From: Pseudomonas oryzihabitans | Lineage (GTDB): Bacteria > Pseudomonadota > Gammaproteobacteria > Pseudomonadales > Pseudomonadaceae | Length of the DNA stretch: 64,000 nucleotides | Reading direction: 5' to 3' | Assembly: GCF_014522265.1 (NCBI RefSeq) | Contig: NZ_CP017024.1 | Span: 3,570,001-3,634,000 of the forward strand | In this document: positions 9,171 to 17,516 of the stretch, one piece after another | Layout of the letters: every line of letters begins with the position of its first letter | Position numbering within the stretch: position 1 is the first letter of the stretch | Notes under the pieces: generated by a model | Database searches by the model: none | Seen by the model: only the letters and a program-made list of their open reading frames with translations | What the model was told of the DNA's origin: nothing | Position numbers and translations under genes: made by a program

Positions 9171-9952
9171 GTCCGCTCCCGATTCAGGCGATTGGCGATC
9201 CAGGTCAGCAGCAGGACCGCGAGGAAATAGGAGATCACCAAGGCGCTGGTCAGGTGGCCACTGCCGTTGCGCAGGTTGTAGAGGTAGATCTGCAGCGTCT
9301 CGTAGCGCGTTCCCACCAGCAGGTTGGCGAAGACGAATTCGCCGATGAGAAAGGAAAAGGACAGGAACAGCGCCACCATCAGCCCGGTCCGCAGATTGGG
9401 CAGCACCACCAGCAGGGCGGCGCGCCAGGAGCTGGCGCCGAGCAGGTGGGCGGCGTCCATCAGGTCGCGCAGATTCAGCGCCTGGAGGTTGTTGCTGATG
9501 GCGCGGTACATGAAGGGCAGGGCGATGGTGAAGTAGCAGAACACCAGGATCCAAGGCGTGCCGGTCAGCGGCAACGGACCACTTGCGTAGAGCTGCAACA
9601 GACCAACCGCCGAGACCACCGGCGGTACGGCGAAGGGCAGCAGGATCAGCACGTTCATCAGCGCATCCAGCCGTGGAAAGTGATAGGCGACGGCGAACAT
9701 GGCCGGCAGGATCAGCACGCAGGACAGGGCCAGGGCGCCAAAGCAGATCGCCAGGGAACGACCGAAGGCGGCGAGAAAGCGCGGCTCGCTCCACAGCTGC
9801 AGGTACCACTTGAAGGTGAAGCCCGCCGGCAGCAGGGTCGCCGACCACTGGGTGGCCAGGGAATAGAGGAGGGTCGCGGCCAGGGGCGTGAACAGGATCA
9901 GGAACAGGACCCAGACCACTGTCCGATGATAGAGGCGCTCAGTTCTGGACAT
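9167..9952 (-). CDS. ABC transporter permease (second)
   Basis: 261 aa inner-membrane permease of the binding-protein-dependent (MetI/PotC-like) family. It has about six hydrophobic segments: VVWVLFLILFTPLAATLLYS near the N-terminus, then FGALALSCVLILPAMFAVAY, VLILLPFAVPPVVSAVGLLQ and others. The EAA-type cytoplasmic loop lies around MDAAHLLGASSWRAALLVVL (about 165-184). It overlaps the upstream permease by 14 bases and the ATPase by four, so the three are translationally linked. It partners the permease at 9939-10772. Confidence 0.9.
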   Translation of the reverse strand: MSRTERLYHRTVVWVLFLILFTPLAATLLYSLATQWSATLLPAGFTFKWYLQLWSEPRFLAAFGRSLAICFGALALSCVLILPAMFAVAYHFPRLDALMNVLILLPFAVPPVVSAVGLLQLYASGPLPLTGTPWILVFCYFTIALPFMYRAISNNLQALNLRDLMDAAHLLGASSWRAALLVVLPNLRTGLMVALFLSFSFLIGEFVFANLLVGTRYETLQIYLYNLRNGSGHLTSALVISYFLAVLLLTWIANRLNRERT

Positions 9953-10772
9953 GCCGACTCCGCCGTAGCAGCCACTGGTGGACGAGGGTGATCAGGGTCA
10001 TGAAGGCCACCAGCAGCATGGCCAGCGCCGCGGCCAGGTTGGGCTCCAGATAGATGTCGCCGGAAACCAGGGCGGCGATGCGCACCGGTACCACGTTGAA
10101 GTTGCCGGTTGTGAGCGCATAGACCGTGGCGTAGGCGCCCAGGGCGTTGGCCAGCAGGATGATGAAGGTGCCGACCAGCGCCGGGCTGAGCACCGGCAGG
10201 CCGATGTGCCGCCAGTATTGCCAGGTGCCGGCGCCGAGCAGCGCCGCCGCGTCGCGCCAGTCCTGCTTGAGGGCTTCGAAGGCCGGGAACAGCAGCAACA
10301 CCCCCAGGGGAATCTGGAAGTAGGTGTAGATGAGGATCAGTCCGCCCTTGGTGTAGAGGTTGAAGCCTTCGATCAGTCCGAATTGCTTGAGCGCCAGGGT
10401 CAGGCAACCGTTGATGCCCAGCAGGATGATGAAGGCGAAGGCCAGCGGCACCCCGGCGAAGTTGCTGGTCATGTTGGTGAAGGCCACCACGAAGCCGCGC
10501 AGCCGCGAGTCGACCCGGGTCAGCGAATAGGCGCCGAGCAGGGCGATGAGCAGACCGCAGACGCTGGACCAGAGCGAAATTTCCAGGGAGAAGCGGATGG
10601 CCTGCAGGTAAAAGGGCGAGCCGAGGATTTCGGCGTAGTTGCCCAGGCCCCAGCCACTTTCGCTGGAATTGAAGCTGTTGAAGGCGATCCAGGCCAGGGG
10701 CGCCAGCTGGAAGGCGCCGAACACCAGCAGGAAAGGCAGGATCAGCAGCAGGGCGAGCCAGGGCCGCTTCAT
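9939..10772 (-). CDS. ABC transporter permease (first)
   Basis: 277 aa inner-membrane permease (PotB/PhnU-like). The N-terminal segment is WLALLLILPFLLVFGAFQLA, followed by further membrane spans. The cytoplasmic coupling loop is near DWRDAAALLGAGTWQYWRHI (about 185-204). The ATG at 10772 is chosen because it overlaps the stop of the upstream phosphodiesterase gene (ATGA); an in-frame ATG 18 bases earlier (MPGVAG) lies inside that gene. It works with the permease, ATPase and binding protein of the same operon. Confidence 0.9.
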   Translation of the reverse strand: MKRPWLALLLILPFLLVFGAFQLAPLAWIAFNSFNSSESGWGLGNYAEILGSPFYLQAIRFSLEISLWSSVCGLLIALLGAYSLTRVDSRLRGFVVAFTNMTSNFAGVPLAFAFIILLGINGCLTLALKQFGLIEGFNLYTKGGLILIYTYFQIPLGVLLLFPAFEALKQDWRDAAALLGAGTWQYWRHIGLPVLSPALVGTFIILLANALGAYATVYALTTGNFNVVPVRIAALVSGDIYLEPNLAAALAMLLVAFMTLITLVHQWLLRRSRHVQN

Positions 10773-11565
10773 GCCAGCAACTCCCGGCATAGCGGCTTGT
10801 CGTGGGCAAGACCCAGCAGCGTGCAGACGGTGCCGCAGATCTCCACCTGGCGCGGTGTGGCCTCGCCCAGGGAGAAGCCCGCGCCGAAGACGAACAGGGG
10901 CACCTCGCGTTCTTCCGGAAGCGTCCCGCCGTGACTGCGGTCGTCGTTCATGCCGTGGTCGGCGGTCACCAGCACCTGGTAGCCGGCGTCCAGCCAGGCG
11001 GGCAGGTAGTGGGACAGCAGGCCGTCGGCGCGGCGCGCGGCATTGCGGTATTCGGGGCTGGAGAGGCCGTGCCGGTGGCCGGCATCGTCGATGTTCATCG
11101 GATGGACCAGGAGGATGTCCGGCGCCTGGGTCAGGCGCAGGTGCTCGGCGTCGTCGAACAGATGGGAATCCGGGTAGTGGTCGGCGTAATAGAAGTGGCC
11201 GTGCTGGATCGGCAGGGCGGTGTCGCTGACATGCCTGTCCCGCGCTCGATCAAAGGGGCTGCGGTTGTAGAGTTCGCTGACCCAGTGATAGGCCGCCGCC
11301 GCCGTGGTGAGGCCGGCGGCCTGGGCCAGATGGAAGAGGCTGATCTGGTTGGACAGCCGATCCACGCCATTGTGGACGATGCCGCTGCTCACCGGGGTAC
11401 CCCGGTGAGCAGGCATTCGTAGAGCGGGCGGGAGAGCGAGGGCAACTCGCATTCCAACCGGTAGAGGCGACCCCGGCCAGCCAGGCAGAGCGCCTGGAGA
11501 AAGCCGAGTCCGTGTTCGGCGACCCTCAGGGCGAGTCCGTCCAGCATGACCAGGATGACCTTCAT
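10769..11565 (-). pseudogene. Alkaline phosphatase-superfamily phosphodiesterase/pyrophosphatase, frameshifted
   Basis: About 265 aa once repaired. Metal-site motifs of the nucleotide pyrophosphatase/phosphodiesterase group are visible: VILVMLDGLALR at the start, VHPMNIDDAGHRHG, and VTADHGMNDDRSHGG. No signal peptide, so probably cytoplasmic. From the ATG at 11565 the frame runs to YECLLTGVPR then stops; the rest resumes one frame over at PVSSGIVHNGVDRL. One extra C on the coding strand (4 to 5, plus-strand GGGG at 11394-11397) would give LLTGVPPVSSG. The break lies inside a perfect 28-bp palindrome (11385-11412). Placed between binding-protein and permease genes, it likely hydrolyses an imported phosphate diester or phosphonate; the substrate is inferred only. 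Confidence 0.82.
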
Positions 11566-11569
11566 GACG

Positions 11570-12631
11570 TCACTGCTGCATGTTGATCAGAACGTGTTCC
11601 TGCCAGAGCCGCGGTAGGCGCTTGGAGGTTTCCTCCCAGGCCTTGGCGTCGGCGATGGGCCGGGCCTTGGCGTATTGCGCCTGGGGCAGCAGCTTGGCCT
11701 GGACGTCGGCCGGCAGGGTCAGGTGCTCGGCGCGGATCGGCCGGGCATAGCCCTGGGCCAGGTTGATCTGGCCGGCGTCGGAGAAGATGTACTCGCGGGC
11801 CAGTTTGGCGGCGTTGGGGTGCTTGGCGTACTTGTTGATGATGGTGGTGTAGCCGGAGGTCACCGAGCCATCGGAGGGGATCAGCACCTCGAAGCGAGTG
11901 CGATCGATCTGGTCGCGATAGCTCAGGGCGTTGAAGTCCCACACCACCCCGACTTCCACTTCACCCTTCTCGAGGTTGGCCACCACCGGGTTGGTGAAGG
12001 CCAGGCGACCCTGCTTGGCCAGCTTGGCGAAGAAGTCCAGCGCCGGCTTGATGTTCTTTTCGTCGCCGCCGTTGGCATAGGCCGCTGCCAGTACGCCACT
12101 CACCGCCTGGGAGGCGGCGCTGACGTCGCCGATGGTGACCTTGTAGTTGCCCTTGAGGAGATCGGCCCAGGAGTGGGGGACGTCCTTGACGGTCTGCTTG
12201 TTGACGATGAAGGCGATGGTGCCGGTGTAGGCCAGCGCCCAGTGACCGTCGCTGTCCTTGGCCCAGCTCGGTACCTGGTCCCAGGTGCTCGGCTTGTAGG
12301 GCTGGGTAACGCCCTTCTGCACGGCGATGGGGCCGAAGGAAGCACCGACGTCACCGATGTCGGCGGAGGCGTTCTCGCCTTCGGCGGCGAACTTGGCGAT
12401 CTCCTGGGCGGAGCTCATGTCGGTATCCTGATGCTTGAGCCCATATTTCTGCTCAAGGTCCTGCCAGGTACCTTTCCAGTTTGCCCAGGTATCGGGCATG
12501 CCGACGCTGTTCACCTCGCCTTCCTTGCGGGCGGCGGCTTCGAGGGATTTGAGGTCGACGGTATCGGCGAAGGCGGTACCGGCCTGTAGCGCAACGGCAG
12601 TGGCCAACAAGGAAGCAAGCAGACGGGTCAT
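11570..12631 (-). CDS. Periplasmic substrate-binding protein of the ABC importer
   Basis: 353 aa secreted binding protein with signal peptide MTRLLASLLATAVALQAGTAFA. The mature part resembles the iron/spermidine/aminoethylphosphonate group of extracellular binding proteins: AAARKEGEVNSVGMPDTWAN, then GDVGASFGPIAVQKGV and EVEVGVVWDFNALSYRDQ. First gene of the minus-strand operon; the phosphodiesterase starts four bases after its stop. Its upstream region holds a TGGTCTAG half-palindrome, so regulation by the divergent UTRA regulator is likely. The ligand is not proven; phosphonates or organophosphates are suggested by the neighbours. Confidence 0.9.
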   Translation of the reverse strand: MTRLLASLLATAVALQAGTAFADTVDLKSLEAAARKEGEVNSVGMPDTWANWKGTWQDLEQKYGLKHQDTDMSSAQEIAKFAAEGENASADIGDVGASFGPIAVQKGVTQPYKPSTWDQVPSWAKDSDGHWALAYTGTIAFIVNKQTVKDVPHSWADLLKGNYKVTIGDVSAASQAVSGVLAAAYANGGDEKNIKPALDFFAKLAKQGRLAFTNPVVANLEKGEVEVGVVWDFNALSYRDQIDRTRFEVLIPSDGSVTSGYTTIINKYAKHPNAAKLAREYIFSDAGQINLAQGYARPIRAEHLTLPADVQAKLLPQAQYAKARPIADAKAWEETSKRLPRLWQEHVLINMQQ

Positions 12632-12655
12632 ACGGGTGCTCCAGGTGTTAGGGCT

Positions 12656-12667
12656 TGGTCTAGGTCA
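12656..12667. promoter_or_regulatory. Candidate GntR/UTRA operator 1
   Basis: TGGTCTAGGTCA, 25 bases upstream of the binding-protein start. It resembles the imperfect palindrome TGGTATAGACCA reported for the phosphonate regulator PhnF. A second similar site lies at 12831-12842. Well placed to repress the transport operon; binding is inferred. Confidence 0.5.
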
Positions 12668-12750
12668 GCAAGACACAGGCCAATCTAGGACCGGGGTATG
12701 ACGATTTGATGGCAATGCGCCCTGTTTCACCGCTGGCACGGGCGCTGCAG

Positions 12751-12779
12751 TCGTCACCAAGCCGTCATCTGGCCGTCTT
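12751..12779 (+). promoter_or_regulatory. Possible Pho-box-like triple direct repeat
   Basis: Three 7-mers at an exact 11-base period: TCGTCAC (12751), CCGTCAT (12762), CCGTCTT (12773). PhoB boxes are direct 7-mers (CTGTCAT) at 11-base spacing, so spacing fits and the match is partial. It lies between the divergent transport operon and the UTRA regulator gene. Confidence 0.4.
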
Positions 12780-12813
12780 AGTCTCCCAACAAACCCTAGT
12801 CGAGGCACTCCGG

Positions 12814-13551
12814 GTGCACCAATCCGAAACTGGTCTAGTCCAAAGAAGTGCGCCGGGTGCCGGTGCCATCCGCCAGGCATTGCAGGAGCAGATCGCCCAT
12901 GGCCTGCTGCCGGCCATGGAGCGCCTGCCCTCCGAGCGCCAGCTGAGCGAGCTGTTCGCCACCACCCGTATCACCCTGCGCGAAGCCCTGCTGCAGCTGG
13001 AGGCCCTGGGGCTGATCTATCGCGAAGAACGCCGGGGCTGGTTCGTCGCCCCGCCACGGCTGGCCTACAACCCCCTGGCACGGACCCATTTCCACGCCAT
13101 GGTGGAAGCCCAGGGACGGGTACCGGCGACCGAGGTCGTGGCGGCGCGGCAGATGCTGGCGTCCGCGGAGATCTGTCGCCTGCTGGAGTTGCCGGCGCTG
13201 TCCAGTGTCTATCAGATCCGCCGGGTGCGTCGGGTGGACGGCCGGCTGGTGCTCTATGTCGAGCACTACCTCAATGCCGCCTATTTCCCGGGCTTGCTGG
13301 AGCACGATCTGCAGCGCTCCCTCACCGAGTTGTATCTCGACCGCTACGACATTCGCTACGGCGAGGTGCGCTTCGAGATCCTGCCGACGGCGCTGCTGCC
13401 GGAGGCGGCCCAGGCGCTGCGGGTGGCGCAGGGCAGTCCGGCGCTGCACATCACCCGCATCAACCACGACCAGCAGGGGCGACTGATCGATTGCGACCTG
13501 GAATTCTGGCGGCACGACGCCATCCAGGTCAGGGTCGAAGTACCGGACTAG
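12814..13551 (+). CDS. GntR-family regulator with UTRA domain (PhnR/PhnF-like)
   Basis: 245 aa transcription factor. The winged helix-turn-helix covers about residues 12-75 (LPSERQLSELFATTRITLRE, then ALLQLEALGLIYREERRGWF). The UTRA ligand domain follows at about 90-240 (VYQIRRVRRVDGRLVLYVEH). I chose GTG at 12814 because GAGG lies eight bases upstream and the resulting length is normal for the family; earlier in-frame starts at 12709 and 12715 would add about 35 residues with no domain and would overlap the Pho-like repeats. It is divergent from the transport operon and probably controls it. It converges with apeB, seven bases apart. Confidence 0.85.
   Translation: MHQSETGLVQRSAPGAGAIRQALQEQIAHGLLPAMERLPSERQLSELFATTRITLREALLQLEALGLIYREERRGWFVAPPRLAYNPLARTHFHAMVEAQGRVPATEVVAARQMLASAEICRLLELPALSSVYQIRRVRRVDGRLVLYVEHYLNAAYFPGLLEHDLQRSLTELYLDRYDIRYGEVRFEILPTALLPEAAQALRVAQGSPALHITRINHDQQGRLIDCDLEFWRHDAIQVRVEVPD
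12831..12842. promoter_or_regulatory. Candidate GntR/UTRA operator 2
   Basis: TGGTCTAGTCCA, differing from the perfect palindrome TGGTCTAGACCA at one position and close to the PhnF consensus TGGTATAGACCA. With the start chosen here it falls in the first codons of the regulator gene, which would allow autorepression. Confidence 0.5.
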
Positions 13552-13558
13552 GCTGGCT

Positions 13559-14848
13559 TCAGAGCGGCAGTTCGCTGCTCGCATAGAAGGCCGTCAGCAC
13601 CTTGATCAGATGGCCCAGGTCATGGCTGCCGGCCAGTTCGCGGATGGAGTGCATGGCGAAGGTGGGCAGGCCGATGTCTACGGTGCGCACCCCCAGCTGC
13701 CCGGCGGTGATGGGGCCGATGGTGGAACCGCACCCCATGTCGCTGCGCACCACGAAGCTCTGTACCGGCACCGCTTCGCGTTGGCAGAGGTCGCGGAAGA
13801 AGGCCGCGGTTTCGCTGCTGGTGGCATAGCGCTGGTTGGCATTCACCTTGATCACCGGGCCGCCGTTCAGTTTCGGGCCGTGGTTGCCATCGTGCTTGTC
13901 GGCATAGTTGGGGTGCACGCCATGGGCGTTGTCGGCCGAGATCAGCAGCGAGCGCTGCAGGGTGCGGGTAAAGGCATCCCCGGCGGGCAGCAGGCGTTGC
14001 AGCACCTGTTCGAGGAAGGGACCGTCGGCGCCGCAGCAGGAGGTGGAGCCCACTTCCTCGTGATCGGTGCAGACCAGCACGGCGTTCTCGTCGCCCTCGT
14101 CGGCCAGCAGGGCTGCCAGGCCGGCATAGCAGGACAGCAGGTTGTCCAGGCGAGCGGCGGCGATGAAGTCGTCATCCAGCCCGATCAGGGCGGCGGGCTG
14201 GACATCATAGAAGCTCAGTTCGAAATCCAGCACCTCGGCTTGGTCTATGCCATGTTCCTGCTGCAGGCGCGCCGCCAGCAGGGCGCGGAAGTCGCGCCGC
14301 TCGCCGGCAGGCACCTGGGCCAGGATAGGTGGCAGCTCGTTCTGGGCATTGATGGCCCAGCCCTGGTTGGCTTCGCGATTGAGGTGGATGGCCAAATTGG
14401 GAATGATCGCCAGCGGCTTGCGGAAGTCGATCAGGCGACTCTGCACCCGGCCCTCGGCGCGATAGGTCACCCGGCCCGCCAGGGACAGGTCGCGGTCGAA
14501 CCAGGGCGCCATCAGCATGCCGCCGTAGACCTCGACGCCCAGTTGCCAGAAGCCCTGCCGCTGCAGCTCCGGCTGCGGCTTGACCTTGAGGCAGGGACTG
14601 TCGGTATGGGCGCCGACCAGGCGCAGGCCGCGTTCCAGCGGTTGGGCACCCAGGCACACGGCGATCAGCGACGAATCGTTGCGGGTGACGTAGTAGCGTC
14701 CACCCGGCTGCACGGACCAGCTTTCTCGCTCGTCCAGGCGTTGGTAGCCGGCGGCTTCGAGACGGCGCGCGAGGGTTGCGGTGGCGTGGAAGGGCGTGGG
14801 CGAGGTGGAGAGGAAATCGATGAGGCCTTGGATCTGATCGGTACGCAT
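13559..14848 (-). CDS. apeB: M18-family aminopeptidase
   Basis: 429 aa dinuclear zinc aminopeptidase, cytoplasmic, releasing N-terminal residues from peptides. Visible metal and catalytic motifs in order: [16 protein letters not shown] (about residues 78-93), [21 protein letters not shown] (catalytic Glu pair), [14 protein letters not shown] and FAMHSIRE near the C-terminus. Length matches the family. The ATG at 14848 gives the conserved N-terminus [15 protein letters not shown]. It converges with the GntR regulator and is followed upstream by the methyltransferase gene in the same direction. Confidence 0.94.
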   Translation of the reverse strand: MRTDQIQGLIDFLSTSPTPFHATATLARRLEAAGYQRLDERESWSVQPGGRYYVTRNDSSLIAVCLGAQPLERGLRLVGAHTDSPCLKVKPQPELQRQGFWQLGVEVYGGMLMAPWFDRDLSLAGRVTYRAEGRVQSRLIDFRKPLAIIPNLAIHLNREANQGWAINAQNELPPILAQVPAGERRDFRALLAARLQQEHGIDQAEVLDFELSFYDVQPAALIGLDDDFIAAARLDNLLSCYAGLAALLADEGDENAVLVCTDHEEVGSTSCCGADGPFLEQVLQRLLPAGDAFTRTLQRSLLISADNAHGVHPNYADKHDGNHGPKLNGGPVIKVNANQRYATSSETAAFFRDLCQREAVPVQSFVVRSDMGCGSTIGPITAGQLGVRTVDIGLPTFAMHSIRELAGSHDLGHLIKVLTAFYASSELPL

Positions 14849-14936
14849 GGACGACTCCGGACGACAAGGCGTCCAGTCTAGGTTCTGGACCCAGGGGAGT
14901 CGAGCGTAGCGCCCAGGGCGGACGGCAGCTCAGGGC

Positions 14937-15515
14937 TCAGCGGCGCTGCAGCACCAGGTGATGGATATGCCAGTGCTTGGGCCGCCCGACCGCGGTATGG
15001 CCGTCCTCCTCCTCTTCCCGCTGCAGGAGGACTTGCCAGTCCCGCAGCAGCTGTTGCAGGACCGCGGCGTCGACGACCGCCACCCCCTTGCTGGCCCAGC
15101 TGTCCCGCTCGCCGAGCAACTGGCCGCAGAACAGCCCACCCGGGCGCACCGCCGCGGTGATCCCGGTCCAGAGCAGCGGGAAGCGCGCTGGCTCGCAAAA
15201 GGGCAGGGCGAAGCTGGAATTGACGAGGTCGCAGGGAGGGATTTCGAGCGTTTCAAAGCGTGCCTGGCGGGTTTCCAGGCGTTTCTGCAGCAGGGTCGGC
15301 GTGCGCTCGCGCAGGGTGCTCAGCGCCTCGGCCTCGGCATCCACCGCCAGCACCTGCCAGCCGCGTTCCAGCAGGACGAGGGTGTCGCGCCCGGTGCCAC
15401 AGCCCAGATCCAGCGCCAATCCTGGCGGATCTGAGCGGGATGAGAGTGCCTGCAGCAGGGTCTCGCGCGGACCGCCCGCGGCAGTGGCGGTGTAGTAGGA
15501 CGTCCAGTGAGACAA
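14937..15515 (-). CDS. Class I SAM-dependent methyltransferase
   Basis: 192 aa. SAM-binding motif I is ALDLGCGTGRDTLVLLERGW (about residues 33-52), followed by the acidic end of strand 2, LAVDAEAEAL, and PPCDLVNSSFALPFCEP for motif II/IV. The pattern resembles tellurite-resistance TehB-like or thiopurine-type methyltransferases, but the substrate cannot be told. It lies between apeB and rluA, all on the minus strand with gaps of 45-90 bases. Confidence 0.85.
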   Translation of the reverse strand: MSHWTSYYTATAAGGPRETLLQALSSRSDPPGLALDLGCGTGRDTLVLLERGWQVLAVDAEAEALSTLRERTPTLLQKRLETRQARFETLEIPPCDLVNSSFALPFCEPARFPLLWTGITAAVRPGGLFCGQLLGERDSWASKGVAVVDAAVLQQLLRDWQVLLQREEEEDGHTAVGRPKHWHIHHLVLQRR

Positions 15516-15560
15516 GCGGCACTCCTCTGGCTGAGTGCCTCAGTATGCCAGCGCCCAGGC

Positions 15561-16196
15561 TTAGAAAGGCGCGGGACTGGTAAAGCTCATCCGCTCGCCC
15601 GAAAGGGGGTGGGTCAGCGTCAGCAGGCTGGCGTGCAGGCAGAGGCGCGGCTGGGCCGCCAGCGCCTCGCCCTCGGCATAGAGCTGATCGCCCAGCAGCG
15701 GATGCCCGATGCTCAGCATATGGACGCGCAGCTGATGGGAGCGGCCGGTAATGGGCGTGAGCTCCACCCGGCTGTAGTGGCCATGGCGCTCCAGCACCTG
15801 CCAGAAGGTCAGGGCATGGCGTCCCAGTTCGTGATCCACCACATGGCGCGGCTTGGTCGGCGGGTCGTAGCGCAGCGGCAATTCGATGCGGCCGCTGTTG
15901 GCCTCCGGTTCGCCCCAGCAGAGGGCGATGTAGGCCTTTTCCGTTTCGCGATCATGGAATTGCCTGGACAGCTCGCGATGGCTGTCGGCGTCCCGCGCCA
16001 GCACGATGACGCCGGAGGTCTCCCAGTCCAGGCGATGGACGATGCGCGCCTCGGGATAGCCGTTTTCCTGCAGGCGGGTCACCAGGCAGTCGCGGTTGTC
16101 TTCGGCGCGACCGGGGACCGACAGCAGCAGGGTAGGCTTGTCGACCACCAGCAGGGCGGCGTCCTCGTGAATGATGCGAATGTTGGAGAGGGGCAT
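15561..16196 (-). CDS. rluA: RluA-family pseudouridine synthase
   Basis: 211 aa. Converts specific uridines of rRNA (and in E. coli RluA also tRNA) to pseudouridine. The catalytic motif is RIVHRLDWETSGVIVLARDA (Asp in HRLD, about residue 55). Other family stretches are EDAALLVVDKPTLLLSVPGR at the N-terminus, PITGRSHQLRVHM and GHPLLGDQLYA. No S4 domain, as in E. coli RluA. Located downstream of minE on the same strand, separated by a terminator-like hairpin. Confidence 0.92.
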   Translation of the reverse strand: MPLSNIRIIHEDAALLVVDKPTLLLSVPGRAEDNRDCLVTRLQENGYPEARIVHRLDWETSGVIVLARDADSHRELSRQFHDRETEKAYIALCWGEPEANSGRIELPLRYDPPTKPRHVVDHELGRHALTFWQVLERHGHYSRVELTPITGRSHQLRVHMLSIGHPLLGDQLYAEGEALAAQPRLCLHASLLTLTHPLSGERMSFTSPAPF

Positions 16197-16271
16197 GGGC
16201 TTCCTGGGGCCTGGCGGCGAATCGCGGCACCGCGCTGAGCAGGTACCGAGGATTCGCCATGGCTTAAACGC

Positions 16272-16297
16272 CAGCGGCGGCCCTGGGGCCGCCGCTG
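16272..16297 (-). terminator. Hairpin terminator of the min operon
   Basis: Perfect 11-bp stem, 16272-16282 with 16287-16297, 4-base loop. On the minus strand it is followed by GCGTTTAA, a weak T tract. It begins 17 bases after the minE stop. Confidence 0.6.
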
Positions 16298-16313
16298 TCC
16301 TGCTGCGCTCGCC

Positions 16314-16568
16314 TTAGCGGTCGGGCAGGGTGATGTTGAGTTCGAGGATCGAGCAACTGCCCTGATTTTCCAGTTCGACCTGGATCTGGTCCTGCTCGAT
16401 GGGCACGTACTTGCGGATCACTTCCAGCAGGTCTTTCTGCAATTGCGGCAGATAGTCCGGCTGCTCGTGGCGACCGCGTTCGTGGGCCACGATGATCTGC
16501 AGCCGCTCCTTGGCTATCGAAGCGCTGTTCTGCTTCTTCCGATCGCGAAAGAAGTCGAAGATGTTCAT
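16314..16568 (-). CDS. minE: Cell-division topological specificity factor MinE
   Basis: 84 aa. MinE stimulates MinD ATPase and drives pole-to-pole oscillation that keeps FtsZ rings at midcell. N-terminal membrane-targeting and anti-MinCD part [31 protein letters not shown] as the contact helix, then the dimerisation domain with [20 protein letters not shown]. Its ATG overlaps the minD stop (ATGA). Intact and of normal length, which argues that the upstream minD is functional in the organism. Confidence 0.96.
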   Translation of the reverse strand: MNIFDFFRDRKKQNSASIAKERLQIIVAHERGRHEQPDYLPQLQKDLLEVIRKYVPIEQDQIQVELENQGSCSILELNITLPDR

Positions 16569-17382
16569 TCGCTACCACCCCCGAACAGACGTTGCAGGAA
16601 GCCTTTCTTCTTCACGTCGAGGAAGCGATAGGCCACTTCCTTGCCGAGCAGTCGTTCCACGGTATCACTGTAGGCCTGACCGGCGTCGCTCTGTTCGTCG
16701 AGAATTACCGGGATACCCTGGTTCGACGCCTTGAGCACCGCCTGGGATTCGGGGATCACGCCGAGCAGGCGGATGGACAGGATCTCTTCCACGTCCTCGA
16801 CGCCGAGCATTTCACCCTTGGTGACGCGCTCGGGTTGTAGCGGGTCAGCAGCAGGTGTTCCTTGATGGCTTCCTCGCCCTTTTCCGCGCGGCGCGACTTG
16901 CTGGCCAGCAGGCCGAGCATGCGGTCGGAGTCGCGGACCGAGGAGACTTCGGGGTTGGTCACCACGATGGCCTCGTCGGCGAAGTACATCGCCAGGTGAG
17001 CACCCTTCTCGATGCCGGCCGGGGAGTCGCAGACGATGAAGTCGAAGGTCTGCTTGAGTTCGTTGATCACGCGCTCCACGCCGTCCTGGGTCAGGGCGTC
17101 CTTGTCGCGGGTCTGGCTGGCGGCCAGCACGAACAGGTTCTCGAGACGCTTGTCCTTGATCAGGGCCTGACTCAGGATGGCTTCGTTGTTGATCACGTTG
17201 ACGAAGTCGTACACCACGCGGCGCTCGCAGCCCATGATCAGGTCGAGGTTACGCAGGCCGACGTCGAAGTCGACGATGACGGTCTTGTGGCCGCGCAGGG
17301 CGAGACCGGTACCGATGGCGGCGCTGCTGGTGGTCTTGCCGACGCCGCCCTTGCCGGAGGTGACTACGAGTACTTTGGCCAA
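16565..17382 (-). pseudogene. minD: Septum site-determining ATPase MinD, frameshifted in this sequence
   Basis: 272 aa once repaired (E. coli MinD is 270). Deviant Walker A VTSGKGGVGKTT, DFDVGLRNLDLIMG and DFIVCDSPAGIE are intact. From the TTG start at 17382 (AAGGTGA eight bases before it) the frame runs through KEHLLLTRYNP, then shifts. The other frame gives the expected continuation ERVTKGEMLGVEDVEEILSI, and the C-terminal membrane-targeting helix KKKGFLQRLFGG is present. One missing base at the plus-strand GGG run 16832-16834 (AACCC on the coding strand) explains it. minC and minE are intact, so an assembly error is the likeliest cause. Confidence 0.92.
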
Positions 17383-17516
17383 ACTGATTCACCTTGATCG
17401 AAAGGAATAACTGAAGCGACTCGATGCCCTCGGTGACGAGATTGCAGGCAGTGTCGCGCTTCGTGTTGCCGTTGGCGGCTTAGGCGCCAAGTGCGAAAAA
17501 TTCGCGGAAGTATCCG

